Positions 17,949 through 27,454 of a DNA stretch of 64,000 bases are shown here, in pieces. A program made the position numbers and the translations under genes. The stretch comes from CAVVDY01 sp963819645. GTDB taxonomy: Bacteria; Acidobacteriota; Terriglobia; Terriglobales; Acidobacteriaceae. The number at the start of each line of letters is the position of its first letter. The first letter of the stretch is position 1. The stretch covers positions 310,001 to 374,000 of the forward strand of contig CAWFWZ010000001.1 of the NCBI GenBank assembly GCA_963819645.1. Reading direction: 5' to 3'. Under the pieces are notes generated by a model. That model was not told the origin of the DNA. It saw only the letters and a program-made list of their open reading frames with translations, and did no database searches.

Positions 17949-18389
17949 ATGTTGATTCGTGTGGCCGTCGCCGATGACATTGCAAAGATGATGGCGTTGG
18001 CAGATGAGTCGGAATCTGCTGCCCATTGGAGCGCCCGCGAATATGACGCGCTGTTTGCAGCAGAAGCGCCGGAGCGTGTGGCGCTGGTTGCGTGCAAAGA
18101 TGCGGTCGTGGGATTCGTCATTGCTCGTTGCGGCGATGGGGAGTGGGAGATTGAGAATGTGGTTGTTGATCCTAAGTTGCGGCGAAAGGGAATTGGAGAT
18201 CGGCTAATTCGGGAAGTGTTGGAAAAGGCGCGGGAGCGCGGAGTCACAGATGTCTTGCTCGAAGTGCGCGAATCGAATGTCGCGGCGCGCGGGTTGTATG
18301 CGAAGTGGGGATTCGCAGAAGAAGGCAGGCGGCCGAAGTATTATCGCGCTCCGGAAGAAGATGCGGTGGTGATGCGCGTTAAATTGTGA
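17949..18389 (+). CDS. rimI: Ribosomal-protein-alanine N-acetyltransferase-like GNAT
   Basis: 146 residues. The GNAT motif A is VVDPKLRRKGIGDRLIREVLEKARERG (about residues 73-99), followed by LEVRESNVAARGLYAKWGFAEEGRRPKYYR, the block typical of RimI, which acetylates the N-terminus of ribosomal protein S18. Position 5 bases after tsaB supports the assignment, as tsaB-rimI is a widespread gene pair. The frame is intact. Confidence 0.87.
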   Translation: MLIRVAVADDIAKMMALADESESAAHWSAREYDALFAAEAPERVALVACKDAVVGFVIARCGDGEWEIENVVVDPKLRRKGIGDRLIREVLEKARERGVTDVLLEVRESNVAARGLYAKWGFAEEGRRPKYYRAPEEDAVVMRVKL

Positions 18390-18738
18390 GCAGCCTTGTT
18401 CGTGCTTGTCATCACGAGGAGGCGAAGCCAACGAGGGATCTGCTTCTTGTGTCGTCCCTAAAGGGACTCGAGGGCCAGGGGGAAATTACCCAGCATTCCG
18501 CTGCGCTCCATGCTGGGCTAGATTATTACCTCCGCTTCGCGGAGTCGGGGCATTCACTCAACAGTGTTTTGTATGAGGGAAGTGTGTCGTCCCTGAAGGG
18601 ACTCAGGAATTTTGTATGGACGCTTTACCCAGCATTCCGCTTCGCTGCATGCTGGGCTGTCATCGCACGCCCTGCGGGCTTCCGGAAATTGGTCATCGCG
18701 AATTGCCAACTGCCAATTGCTGATCACCAATTGCTTCC
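18390..18738. repeat. Gene-free stretch with two two-hairpin elements
   Basis: A TGTCATCACGAG element (about 18406-18450) is followed by two copies of the two-hairpin element in reverse orientation: GTCGTCCCT-AGGGACTC then TTACCCAGC...GCTGGGCT at about 18455-18525 and again at 18585-18660. Between 18675 and 18735 lie AATTGCCAACTGCCAATTG-like inverted repeats. No coding sequence is supportable. Confidence 0.6.
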
Positions 18739-19453
18739 TCAAATCTGATACTCGATCTCAATCTCCATCGCCCGGTCGAGCCCATCGCGGTCGGGAGTGG
18801 GCTTCGTGCTCACGCCCTTGCAGCTTGCGCAGTTCGGCGCGGAGAGTCTTGACCTCCATGGCCACCGCGGCGAGCGCCTCCGAGAGAGGATCGTTGATCT
18901 GTTTAGGATCGGTGATGACCACGCGTTGCCCGTGACGCAGAATGATGTGTCCGGGCACGCCGACGACGGTGGAATCGGGCGGAACGCTGCGCAGCACGAC
19001 GGAGCCGGCACCGATGCGGCAATTGGCGCCGATGGTGATTGAGCCAAGGATCTTCGCTCCTGCGCCGACGACCACGTTGTCACACACTGTGGGATGCCGC
19101 TTTCCCGACTCTTTTCCGGTGCCCCCCAGTGTCACACCCTGATACAGGGTCACATCATCGCCGACTTCGGCGGTCTCCCCAATCACCACTCCCATGCCGT
19201 GATCGATGAAAAAGCGGCGGCCGATCTGGGCTGCGGGATGGATCTCGATTCCGGTGATCCAGCGCGCGACCTGCGAGAGGAATCGCGCGGGGAAGCGCAT
19301 GCCATGCAGCCAGAGCCAATGGTAGATGCGCCACCACCACAGCGCGTGCAGTCCGGAGTAGAGGAGGATAACTTCCAGCCCCGAGGTCGCCGCAGGATCG
19401 CGCTCCAGTACCGCAGCGATATCTTCGCGCATGTGGAAGAAGAACGAGCGCAT
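18739..19453 (-). CDS. cysE: Serine O-acetyltransferase (C-terminus frame disrupted)
   Basis: Acetylates L-serine with acetyl-CoA, the first step of cysteine synthesis. The left-handed beta-helix is evident from hexapeptide repeats: IEIHPAAQIGRRFFIDHGMG, VIGETAEVGDDVTLYQGVTLGG, HPTVCDNVVVGAGAKILG. The conserved GVTLGGTGKESGKRHPT loop is present. In the continuous frame the tail reads REHEAHSRPRWARPG and stops at 18758. Removing one C at about 18815-18817 gives a more natural acidic tail ending EIEIEYQI at 18739 (about 237 residues). The cysK gene lies 4 bases upstream in the same operon. Confidence 0.9.
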
Positions 19454-19457
19454 GGGT

Positions 19458-20430
19458 CTATATAGTAACGGGTTCTGCCGTCATCGCCATTGCCTCCTCG
19501 CGCAGTTGCTGGAAGAGCACGCTGCTCAGGTAACGCTCGCCGAACGACGGCAGCACGACCACGATCAGCTTGCCGGCGTTCTCTTGGCGTTCTCCAACTC
19601 GCAATGCAGCCACGACGGCGGCTCCTGACGAGATGCCCATCAGCAGGCCTTCTTCAGCCGACAGGCGGCGAGCCATAACGATGGCATCGTCGGCATTCAC
19701 TTTCACGATTTCATCGATATCGTCGGTCCGCAGAATGCTGGGAACAAAGCCGGCGCCGATTCCCTGGATTTTGTGCGGAGCGGGCTGGCCGCCGGAAAGT
19801 ACCGGGCTCTCCTCGGGCTCAACCGCCACCACCTTGAACGACGGCTTCTTGGGCTTGATGTATTCGGCGACGCCGGTCAGTGTACCGCCAGTGCCTACAC
19901 CAGAAATGAGGATGTCGACCTTGCCGTCGGTGTCTTCCCAGATCTCGGGCCCAGTCGTTTCGAAGTGAATCTTCGGGTTGGCCGGGTTGTCAAACTGACC
20001 GAGCATGTAGCTGTTGGGCGTCTTCTCCAGCAACTCGTTGGCCTTGGCGATCGCCGCTTTCATCCCCTTCGGGCCCGGGGGTCAGAACGACCTCGGCTCC
20101 GAATGCGCGAAGGAGAATTCGACGCTCGAGACTGACGCTGTCGGGCATGGTGACGATGAGCCGATAGCCCTTCACCGCAGCGACGAATGCCAGGCCGATT
20201 CCAGTATTGCCGCTGGTCGGCTCGATGAGCACGGTCTTACCAGGGGTGATCTTGCCGGCCTTCTCGGCCTCGTTGATCATGCTTACGCCGATGCGGTCTT
20301 TGACGCTGGCGCACGGGTTGAAGCTCTCCAGCTTGGCAACGATGGTGGCCTTCGAGCCGGCAGTGACTTTGTTCAGCCGCACCAGCGGCGTATGACCAAT
20401 CAGTTCGGTGACGTCGTTCGCGATCTTCAT
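19458..20430 (-). CDS. cysK: Cysteine synthase A (frame disrupted)
   Basis: PLP-dependent O-acetylserine sulfhydrylase. The N-terminal part has IGHTPLVRLNK, the PLP-lysine segment SFNPCASVKDRIG and the substrate loop EPTSGNTGIGLAFVAA. After an extra base in a G run (20077-20081) the frame changes and the protein continues MKAAIAKANEL, QFDNPANPKIHFETTGPEIW, SGVGTGGTLTGV and GISSGAAVVAAL. Corrected length is about 323 residues. It is co-transcribed with cysE, whose product forms the cysteine synthase complex with it. Confidence 0.93.
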
Positions 20431-20639
20431 GTCGTCGTTCTCCGAGACTAAGGATTCCTTTTGGATGCTCCAGCTTAAGATTCGTAGCAGCCGGGGACAA
20501 GTCGCTACCGGCGGGGGATGGGCGACGGACGGCTACGGCGAGTGAAGTTGCCAGTGACGAGAACACGTGCAATGATTCCGAATCTCCACAATCGCAGGCA
20601 AATTCAGATCGACGGCGTGGACCGCCGGGTGAGGAACAT

Positions 20640-21173
20640 ATGCCAAGTGGCTACAAAAGTGTTGTGTTGGCTTTTCTGGTGCTATTCGGGTTCAGCGTAT
20701 TCGCACAGCAGAAAACCGAAGCTGCGAAGGGTTCGCCACTCGATCCCGTCGCCTGGTTAGTCGGAGGCACTTGGGTGGCTGACATTAAAAGTCCGGACGG
20801 GACACCGGATGGGCAGGTCACTCATGTCGAGAACAACATAACGTGGGCGCCGAATCATCAGGCGATCGAGTTCGTCACCAAGTTCAATGGGCAGCCGCAC
20901 TACAACGGCTTCTACGCCTATAACGCAGCCACAAAGACAATCGGCTTTTACTACACTAGCGCGGAAGGCGACCTCACCATCGGAACTGCCGTGCCCGATG
21001 CGGACGGCAAAACCCTGCGGCAAGACTTCGATCTAACGAGTGCAAACGGCAAGGTCACGCACATTCGTTCCACCATTGTGCGCGACGGCGACAATGCCTA
21101 TTGGTTCACCGTGTTTCTGCAGAAGAACGGCGAGTGGTCGCCCGAGTTCAAGATCCACTACGAACGGAAGTAG
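20640..21173 (+). CDS. Secreted lipocalin-like/DUF1579-type protein of unknown function
   Basis: 177 residues. Signal peptide (SVVLAFLVLFGFSVFAQQ) then a beta-rich domain: WLVGGTWVADIKSPDG, VENNITWAPNHQAIEF, YNGFYAYNAATKTIGFYYTSAEG. The pattern of WLVGTW-like opening and alternating strands suggests a calycin/lipocalin-like barrel or DUF1579, but no specific family can be asserted. It lies between cysK (divergent) and mrp with its own gap of about 80 bases to mrp. Confidence 0.6.
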   Translation: MPSGYKSVVLAFLVLFGFSVFAQQKTEAAKGSPLDPVAWLVGGTWVADIKSPDGTPDGQVTHVENNITWAPNHQAIEFVTKFNGQPHYNGFYAYNAATKTIGFYYTSAEGDLTIGTAVPDADGKTLRQDFDLTSANGKVTHIRSTIVRDGDNAYWFTVFLQKNGEWSPEFKIHYERK

Positions 21174-21251
21174 CTCGCTGCCGGGTCACCTGCGCGGGCG
21201 GATATAATCAAGAATTACGCTTCTAATCCACACCTAAGCAGGTATTCACAC

Positions 21252-22098
<847 letters not shown>

Positions 22099-22123
22099 TT
22101 AGCAACTAGCAACTGGCAAAGCA

Positions 22124-22152
22124 AAAGCCCCGATGCTCGGGGCTTTCCTTTG
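22124..22152 (+). terminator. Rho-independent terminator of mrp
   Basis: Perfect 10-bp stem AAAGCCCCGA (22124-22133) / TCGGGGCTTT (22137-22146) with a 3-nt loop, followed by a T-rich tail. Confidence 0.9.
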
Positions 22153-22193
22153 TATATACGGATCGGTTGATTGCTTAAATACGCGGTGCGGGT

Positions 22194-22406
22194 TCAGCTG
22201 TTGAAATCGTGGAAATCGAATCCGACCGGCTGGCCGTCCTCATCATGGGTGATCGTCAGTTCGGCCGGGTTTTCCGACGGGGTTTCCGAGGGCGAACCCC
22301 CTTCCTGCTTACGCTGCGCTTTTCGCGCCGCTTTCTCCGCCTGTTTTTCCTGGCGGGCGCGCTCCTTCTGACGTTTGCTGAAGCTGGTTCTTGAGCTTCC
22401 TGCCAT
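22194..22406 (-). CDS. Small basic coiled-coil protein
   Basis: 70 residues, function unknown. The N-terminal half is a highly charged helix (SKRQKERARQEKQAEKAARK), and the C-terminal half is acidic and ends GFDFHDFNS. The ATG at 22406 is preferred over one six bases upstream because MAGSSRTSFSKRQ looks like the conserved start. It is convergent with mrp. A role in RNA or ribosome binding would fit the basic helix but is a guess. Confidence 0.6.
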   Translation of the reverse strand: MAGSSRTSFSKRQKERARQEKQAEKAARKAQRKQEGGSPSETPSENPAELTITHDEDGQPVGFDFHDFNS

Positions 22407-22582
22407 ATACACTCCCTGGGGACAATTTAGCTTAACTCAATTAGACGCCACCCAGCACAAAACGATTCACAAGTAACACTCCGGCGACGGAGGTGTCGGC
22501 ATGGTCAACTGTGAGCGTGCCGCGCTTTACAGCAGGTTCCTCCGCGATTAGCCTTGAGTTGGGTGAGGAGCGGGAGGTAAGT

Positions 22583-24589
22583 GTGCTTCGTCGCGCTCTT
22601 CTTGTTGCTGCACTCATTGTCTCACCCTTTCTGCATGCGCAGGAGGGAATGGTTCGCCCCAACGATTCGCTCACACTGCAGAATATTCCTCCCGTTCCGG
22701 CTTCCATCGCCGAGAAGGCTGATCGCTACACGGAGTATCGCAGCGCTTTGATGTGGGCCTGGCATCCACAACGGCGCGAGATCCTGATGGGTACTCGTTT
22801 TGGCGACACCGTCCAGGTACATGAGGTCGCAATGCCCGGGCGGAGCTCGGACGCAGCTCACCTTCTTCGCCGACCGAGTGGCGGATGCCGGTTATCAGCC
22901 GCACAAGGGAGACTACTTCCTGTTCAGCAAGGATATCGGGGGCGGCGAGTGGTTCCAGATTTTCCGCTTCGACCTAGCCAGTGGAGAGACAACCATGCTC
23001 ACCGACGGCAAGTCGCGCAACAGTGATTTTGCGTGGTCGAACCGCGGCGATCGCATCGCTTATGCCAGCACCAGGCGCGACAACGCTGATCTCGACTTTT
23101 ATGTGATGAACCCGCAGGACAAGAGCAGCGACAAAATGATCGCGGAAAATCTCGGCGGCGGCTGGCACGCGCGCGGCTGGTCGCCTGACGACCGCACACT
23201 GCTGGCGGAGAATTACGTCTCGGTCAATGAAAGCTATCTCTGGCTTGTCGACGCCGCGACCGGTCAGAAAACAGAGCTGACACCCAAAGCTGCGGAAAAG
23301 ATTTTCTATACGGCAGTTGGCTTCAGCCGCGACGGCAAAGGCGTTTACCTTATCACCGACAAAGACAGCGAGTTTCTGCGCCTGGCCTACATGGACTTGG
23401 CGACGAAGACGCTGAAGTATCTCACCGATTACAAGTGGGACATTGAAGATGCCCAGCTTTCTCATGGGACGGCCGCAACATCGCGTTTGCCCTAAACGAG
23501 AACGGGATTAGTTCTCTGCACGTCATGGACACGCAGACCGGCAAAGAGCTGGCACTTGCCCAAGTTGCCGACGGGAGTGATCAGCGACCGCCTGCGCTGG
23601 CACGAAAACAACCGCGATCTGGCATTCAGTCTCAATAGCGCGCAATCGCCCTCCGACATCTATTCCGTCGATATTCAATCCCGCAAAATTGAGCGTTGGA
23701 CCCACAGCGAGACCGGAGGAATCAATCCGCAAAGCTTCGTGCGAGCCGAAGCTGATCACCTGGAAGAGCTTCGATGGCCGCGAAATTTCGGGCTGGTTGT
23801 ATATGCCGAAGGCAAAGCCGGCCGCGGGCAAGTATCCGGTCGCGATCGTGATTCACGGTGGGCCCGAGGGACAGTCACGGCCGACCTTCCTGGGACGAAA
23901 CAATTACCTGCTGAACGAAATGGGAGTCGCGTTGATCTATCCCAATGTGCGTGGCTCGGTGGGATACGGCAAATCGTTCACCCAGCTGGACAACGGATTT
24001 CTGCGCGAGAACACCTACAAAGATATCGGCGCGCTTTTCGACTGGATTGCTGCTCAACCAGAACTGGACGCGAAGCGCGTGATGGTCACCGGCGGCAGCT
24101 ATGGCGGCCACATGACACTGGCGATTGCCACTCGTTATAACGATCGGATTGCCTGCTCGGTCGACGTGGTTGGGCATGTCGAACCTGGTGACGTTCCTGG
24201 AGCATACCGAGGCGTACCGTCGCGATCTTCGCCGCGTGGAGTACGGCGATGAGCGCGATCCCAAGATGCGTGCCTACCTGGAGAGCATCGCTCCCATGAA
24301 TCACGTAAAGCAGATCACCAAGCCGATGATGGTGGTGGCTGGAGCGAACGATCCGCGCGTGCCGAAGAGCGAAGCCGACCAGATGGTGAAGGCGCTCGAG
24401 GCGAACGGCACGCCGGTGTGGTACCTGGCGGCGAAAGACGAGGGTCACGGCTTCGCCAAGAAGAAGAACGCCGACTTCCAGTTCTATACGACCGTGCTGT
24501 TCGTGCAGAAGTACTTGCTCGAGGAAGGGACGGCAGAGGCGGCGATGGCAGAGCGCCCGGTCGATGAATCTTCCGATGTTTTTCTTTGA
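22583..24589 (+). CDS. Secreted S9-family prolyl oligopeptidase/acylaminoacyl peptidase (frame disrupted)
   Basis: GTG at 22583 follows GGGAGG (22572-22577) and starts a signal peptide (LRRALLVAALIVSPFLHAQ). A WD-like beta-propeller covers the first two thirds (SRNSDFAWSNRGDRIAYAS; HARGWSPDDRTLLAENY). The catalytic alpha/beta-hydrolase has the Ser motif GGSYGGH, a later Asp in AGANDPRVP and His in DEGHGF. Five frame breaks occur at about 22839, 23462, 23556, 23741 and 24173: four +1 insertions and one +2/-1. The corrected length is near 666 residues, normal for S9 enzymes, so I treat it as a functional gene with consensus errors. Confidence 0.85.
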
Positions 24590-24717
24590 GCTGTCATCCC
24601 GAGCGGAGCGAAGCGGAGCCGAGAGACCAGCAGTTTCTTCACGCGCCGCTCACGCGAGGCAGTTTGCGCCGGCGAGGAGACTGCAGATCCCTCGGCTCCG
24701 CTCGGGATGACAACCTC
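24590..24717. repeat. Inverted pair of TGTCATC-type elements
   Basis: Two copies face each other: TGTCATCCCGAGCGGAGCG at 24592-24610 and its complement CGCTCGGGATGACA ending at about 24712. They enclose about 100 bases. They lie directly at the stop of the peptidase gene and before the 3' end of the LOG gene, so they may form a large hairpin in both convergent transcripts. Confidence 0.6.
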
Positions 24718-25329
24718 TTACCGCTCTTCTCTGCCGATCCACTTGGAGGCGTGCGTCGGCTTGAACTGCGCCATCTTCTCCAGCAGACGTTCCGGATCAT
24801 CGCGCGTCGAGCAACAAGCCGGCGGTTTTCGGGATGCAGGAATCCTTCGCGTCACGGCGTTGTCGAACAGGCGCAATAGAGGGTCGTAGTAGCCAGCGAC
24901 GTTCAGCAGGCCGCATGGCTTCTCGTGGATGCCGAGTTGCGACCAGGTCACAACTTCGCAGAACTCCTCGAAGGTGCCGAATCCGCCGGGCAAAGCGATG
25001 AAGGCGTCCGAGAGGTCCGACATCAGCGCCTTGCGTTCGTGCATCGAGCTGACTACGCGCAACTCGGTCAGTCCACGATGCCCAACTTCGCGGGCCATCA
25101 GAGACTCCGGTATCACTCCGATCACCGTTCCGCCGCTCGCAAGGGCAGTATCGGCCAGCACTCCCATCAGGCCGATGTTGCCGCCTCCGTAAACCAATTC
25201 GATACCGCGCTGCACCAGCAGGGATGCAAGCTGCTCAGTCGCGGCGCGGTATAGGGGACGGTCTCCCAAATTGGAACCGCAGAATACGCAAATTCTCCGA
25301 AAGGTCATGATTGTGGGATGTGCTTCCAT
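24718..25329 (-). CDS. LOG-family nucleotide phosphoribohydrolase (locally frame-shifted)
   Basis: About 203 residues. Family hallmarks: RICVFCGSNLGDRP, GIELVYGGGNIGLMG, MHERKALMSDLSDAFIALPGGFGTFEEFCEVVTW (the PGGxGTxxE motif). LOG proteins cleave nucleoside 5'-monophosphates and were once annotated as lysine decarboxylases. Between about 24790 and 24870 the continuous frame reads RRIPASRKPPACCS, which does not fit the family. Shifting by one base gives EGFLHPENRRLVA, and the original frame returns at RDDPERLLE. A +1 and a +2 change thus cancel out. Start may instead be the ATG 21 bases downstream. Confidence 0.85.
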   Translation of the reverse strand: MEAHPTIMTFRRICVFCGSNLGDRPLYRAATEQLASLLVQRGIELVYGGGNIGLMGVLADTALASGGTVIGVIPESLMAREVGHRGLTELRVVSSMHERKALMSDLSDAFIALPGGFGTFEEFCEVVTWSQLGIHEKPCGLLNVAGYYDPLLRLFDNAVTRRIPASRKPPACCSTRDDPERLLEKMAQFKPTHASKWIGREER

Positions 25330-25398
25330 TACTGTATTTAGTTTAGTGGAGAGCAGCTGGCCGATGGTCGCTGTTCGCGTTTGACAAGTTGAATCGTT

Positions 25399-25413
25399 TG
25401 ATAATTTTTATCA
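25399..25413 (+). promoter_or_regulatory. Palindromic PerR/Fur-type box
   Basis: TGATAATTTTTATCA is a perfect 15-base palindrome ending 10 bases before the PerR/Fur-type ATG, and a TTGACA hexamer lies at 25381-25386. Position and AT-rich symmetry suggest autorepression. Confidence 0.6.
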
Positions 25414-25423
25414 TCTATTAGAT

Positions 25424-25870
25424 ATGCGCCGGGACGCCTACAACCAGTTTCTCGGGCTGTGCCGAGAGCACGGCCTGGCAGCGACCCATCAGAGGCAGAA
25501 GATCTACGAAGCCCTGATGGCGGGTCCTGGCCACTACTCTCCTGAGGAAATCTACGACAGGGTAAAAGAAGAGCTGCCGTCGATCTCGCTCGCGACCGTG
25601 TACAAGAACCTCAAGACGTTTGTCGAAGCCGGCATGTTGCGCGAAGTATCTCCGCATCATGGCTGGCGCATTGATGGCAATCCTCATCCTCATCATCATT
25701 TGGTTTGTACGCGATGCCGGTCCATCACTGACATCGACGTGGAGCGAATCGATCCCGTGAAGCTGCGCGGCCGGCTGCCGGCGGGCTTTCGGGTAGAGAA
25801 GTTCAGCGTTGAGATTCAGGGAATATGTAAGGCCTGCGCGCAAGCGGAAATACAGCATCACTCGAATTAA
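25424..25870 (+). CDS. Fur-family regulator, PerR-like
   Basis: 148 residues. Winged-helix N-terminus (ATHQRQKIYEALMAGPGHYSPEEIYDRV, SLATVYKNLKTFVEAGMLREV). The dimer domain contains the HPHHHLVCTRC metal and Cys site and a second CKAC pair, i.e. the CxxC..CxxC structural zinc site. The genes immediately downstream encode AhpC and AhpD, so a peroxide-sensing PerR role is more likely than iron-sensing Fur. A palindrome just before the start suggests autoregulation. No clear Shine-Dalgarno sequence is present. Confidence 0.88.
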   Translation: MRRDAYNQFLGLCREHGLAATHQRQKIYEALMAGPGHYSPEEIYDRVKEELPSISLATVYKNLKTFVEAGMLREVSPHHGWRIDGNPHPHHHLVCTRCRSITDIDVERIDPVKLRGRLPAGFRVEKFSVEIQGICKACAQAEIQHHSN

Positions 25871-25895
25871 TTCGAAGAAACGGAGCTTATTAAAC

Positions 25896-26432
25896 ATGTT
25901 AGGTGTTGGAGAGAAATTTCCCGATTTCAAAGTGACCGCAACCGTGAGCCTTGACAAGGGCAAAGAGTTCAAGGAAATCACCAATGAGGATTTCCCGGGA
26001 AAGTGGAAGGTCTACTTCTTCTGGCCCAAGGATTTCACCTTCGTTTGCCCCACCGAAATTGCCGCGTTCGGCAAGCTGAACAAGGAGTTCAAAGATCGCG
26101 ACGCTCAGCTCCTGGGCGGCAGCACGGATTCTGAGTTTGTGCATCACGCGTGGCGTACCCATCACGAGGACCTGAAAGACCTGCCGTTCCCCATGCTGGC
26201 CGACATCAAGCGCGACCTGACCGGGCAGCTCGGCATCATCGACGAGAGCGCCGGCGTGGCCCAGCGTGCCACCTACATCGTCGATCCCGAGGGCATCATT
26301 CGTTTCGCCTACGTCACCGATCTGTCGGTCGGACGTAACCCCCAGGAAGTGCTGCGGGTGCTGGACGCGCTGCAGACCGACGAGCTCTGCCCCTGCAATT
26401 GGCAGAAGGGCCAGGAAACGCTAAGCGTTTAA
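25896..26432 (+). CDS. ahpC: Alkyl hydroperoxide reductase-type peroxiredoxin
   Basis: 178 residues. The ATG at 25896 is 25 bases after the regulator stop. The peroxidatic Cys is in FFWPKDFTFVCPTEIAAFG, with the conserved Thr and Arg (VAQRATYIVDPEG), and C-terminal resolving cysteines are in DELCPCNWQKGQ. This C-terminal arrangement resembles mycobacterial-type AhpC, which is reduced by AhpD rather than AhpF. The downstream gene is indeed ahpD. It reduces H2O2, alkyl hydroperoxides and peroxynitrite. Confidence 0.92.
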   Translation: MLGVGEKFPDFKVTATVSLDKGKEFKEITNEDFPGKWKVYFFWPKDFTFVCPTEIAAFGKLNKEFKDRDAQLLGGSTDSEFVHHAWRTHHEDLKDLPFPMLADIKRDLTGQLGIIDESAGVAQRATYIVDPEGIIRFAYVTDLSVGRNPQEVLRVLDALQTDELCPCNWQKGQETLSV

Positions 26433-26445
26433 CCGTGATTCATCG

Positions 26446-26476
26446 ATGGCTCCGTCGTGCAAACCGGCGGAGCCAT
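26446..26476 (+). terminator. Intercistronic hairpin between ahpC and ahpD
   Basis: Nine-bp stem ATGGCTCCG / CGGAGCCAT with a 13-nt loop and no strong T tract. More likely a partial attenuator or mRNA-stability element than a full terminator. Confidence 0.5.
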
Positions 26477-26501
26477 TCTGCCGTTACAAGGAATTTAGAA
26501 A

Positions 26502-27053
26502 ATGACACTGAATGCATTGATAGAAGCACTTCCCGATTACGCGAAGGACATGCGGCTGAATTTCTCCAGCGTTGTTTCCAACCAGACAGAGCTGAACCAA
26601 CAGCAGCTATGGGGAACCGTCGTCGCCTGTGCCATGACGTCGCGCAATGAAGATCTGACAGCGACGGCGCTCGAAGAAGCTGCGTCTCACCTGTCAGCCC
26701 CGGCGTTCGAGGCGGCCAAGTCCGCGGCTGCCGTGATGGGCATGAACAATATCTATTACCGCTTCCTGCATCTCTCGTCGAACGAGAAGTATCAGACGAT
26801 GCGCGCGGGCCTGCGAATGAATGCGATCCGGACCCACGGAATCGAGCCTCTCGATTTTGAGCTTTGGTGTTTGGCGGTGTCCGCCATCAATGGTTGCGGC
26901 GCATGCGTCGATTCCCACGAAAAAGTATTGCGCGAAAAGGGATTCGGTGAAGAGAAGGTGTTAGCCGCGGTACGCGTGGCCTCAGTGCTGCATGCCGTCG
27001 CTACGGTGCTCGACACGCAGCGGGTTGCTGCCGGTGAAGCGGTTGGCGTGTAA
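26502..27053 (+). CDS. ahpD: Alkyl hydroperoxide reductase partner AhpD (carboxymuconolactone decarboxylase fold)
   Basis: 183 residues. The redox motif CGACVDSHE (about residues 132-140) has the CxxC and proton-relay His/Glu of AhpD, which reduces AhpC using lipoylated partners. The helix block WGTVVACAMTSRNEDL and the flanking Ala-rich helices fit the family length. It lies 69 bases after ahpC in the same direction; the intervening hairpin could lower its expression relative to ahpC. Confidence 0.92.
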   Translation: MTLNALIEALPDYAKDMRLNFSSVVSNQTELNQQQLWGTVVACAMTSRNEDLTATALEEAASHLSAPAFEAAKSAAAVMGMNNIYYRFLHLSSNEKYQTMRAGLRMNAIRTHGIEPLDFELWCLAVSAINGCGACVDSHEKVLREKGFGEEKVLAAVRVASVLHAVATVLDTQRVAAGEAVGV

Positions 27054-27454
27054 CCGGCAACCACGTCCATGTGATGGCCGACACTGGCCGATGGTTATTT
27101 CGAGGCTTGCTTCTCCGGTGGAAGCCTGAAGTTAAGTCTTTTAAAGTCCTGGGATTGCCCCCAAAAAGGTATCTTGCGTCACACGCGGTTGTGATGTCTG
27201 CACTTGTTCGATGTGCGCAATAGCAGTCTGCTGAAGGGTATCAAGGAGCAAGACTCCGATGCTGGGGGCCACGCACAATTGCTGCACGGGATCTCTGAAG
27301 CGAGAAGCAGAACGACAGCGCCAGAGATCACACTCGTCTGTGACTTCGACTTGACGGTCGAAGGCAAGGCGGCAGTGCTTGGTCTTCGCACCCCGGAATT
27401 GCGCAAGTGCGCACCATGCGCACTCCCGAGATACGGCAATCATCAGGGGGCATT
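27054..27454. other. Gene-free leader region upstream of the first Crp/Fnr gene
   Basis: 400 bases without a convincing gene; weak frames on both strands have no recognisable family. It contains two exact TCACA-N6-TGTGA sequences (27179-27194 and 27328-27343), i.e. CRP half-sites in outward order, and a GCGCAAGTGCGC palindrome near 27400. Confidence 0.5.

Noticed and set aside
24718..25329. Lysine decarboxylase
   Set aside because: The PGGxGTxxE motif defines LOG phosphoribohydrolases; the decarboxylase name is a historic misannotation.
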